In this document: positions 63,990-64,000 of the stretch, piece after piece
Layout: the number at the start of each line of letters is the position of its first letter
Position numbering within the stretch: the first letter of the stretch is position 1
Translations under genes and position numbers: made by a program
NCBI GenBank assembly: GCA_963759235.1
Contig: CAVWYO010000003.1
Span: 52,585 to 116,584, forward strand
DNA length: 64,000 bases
Direction: 5' to 3'
DNA from: Bauldia sp963759235
GTDB lineage: Bacteria > Pseudomonadota > Alphaproteobacteria > Rhizobiales > Kaistiaceae
Notes under the pieces: generated by a model
Seen by the model: only the letters and a program-made list of their open reading frames with translations
The model's database searches: none
Told to the model about the DNA's origin: nothing

Positions 63990-64000
63990 AAACACCGCTT

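Larger units (their letters stand above)
61506..64000 (+). mobile_element. IS66-family insertion sequence, complete to within a few bases of its right end
   Basis: The left inverted repeat is GTAAGCGGTGTTTTGGCC (61506-61523). The right inverted repeat is visible at 63983-64000, reading AAGCGGTGTTTT when reversed, and is cut by the window end, with perhaps two bases missing. The three genes between are the IS66 set tnpA, tnpB and tnpC. The target duplication cannot be checked on the right. All three genes read intact, so the element could be active. Confidence 0.92.

Overview
The window is high-GC DNA from an alphaproteobacterium, most probably of the order Hyphomicrobiales (Rhizobiales). The evidence is a dcw cell-wall/division cluster running mraZ-rsmH-ftsL-ftsI-murE-murF-mraY-murD-ftsW-murG-murC-murB-ddl-ftsQ-ftsA-ftsZ followed by lpxC-bamD-recN, a MurE with the meso-diaminopimelate motif DNPR, an ArsR-methyltransferase regulator in front of metF, and a two-piece metH. 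No tRNA or rRNA gene was seen; the one classical RNA gene is RNase P RNA (rnpB).

Layout. 1-4.2 kb: the end of cydB, then cyoABCD (quinol oxidases). 4.4-6.0 kb: a B3/B4-domain protein and a convergent ArsR/SRPBCC pair. 6.1-14.6 kb: a methionine/one-carbon locus (SahR-like regulator, metF, metH part 1, metH part 2) interrupted by a Phd/VapC pair, a VOC protein and a PIN-toxin pair. 14.6-31 kb: housekeeping and envelope genes (trypsin-like protease, type III PLP decarboxylase, CDF exporter, extensin-like lipoprotein, beta-barrel protein, 5-oxoprolinase-type enzyme, DjlA-like protein, ZIP transporter, amidase, rnpB, RTX protein). A 27-codon small gene with its own terminator lies at 16.1 kb. 30.7-31.7 kb: a HEPN/nucleotidyltransferase pair. 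31.8-60.7 kb: dcw-lpxC-bamD-recN. 60.7-64 kb: an MFS remnant, an isoprenylcysteine methyltransferase-like gene and an IS66 element cut by the window end.

The most unusual theme is toxin-antitoxin (TA) modules inside operons of core genes. Six TA-type modules occur in 43 kb and four sit within core operons: one between the two halves of metH, one MNT/HEPN pair between murC and murB (its toxin stop codon overlaps the murB start), and two paralogous VapBC pairs between murB and ddl. The two VapBC copies are mosaic (near-identical outer ends, divergent middle) and bracket a 3.2 kb cargo: a 789-residue Sel1-repeat protein translationally coupled to an AT-richer FRG-domain gene.

A second theme is single-base frameshifts. 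rsmH, ftsQ, ftsA and the SRPBCC gene each carry one extra G/C base whose removal restores a textbook family sequence. This looks more like residual assembly error than real gene loss. One vapC and an MFS fragment have one-base deletions that could be true decay.
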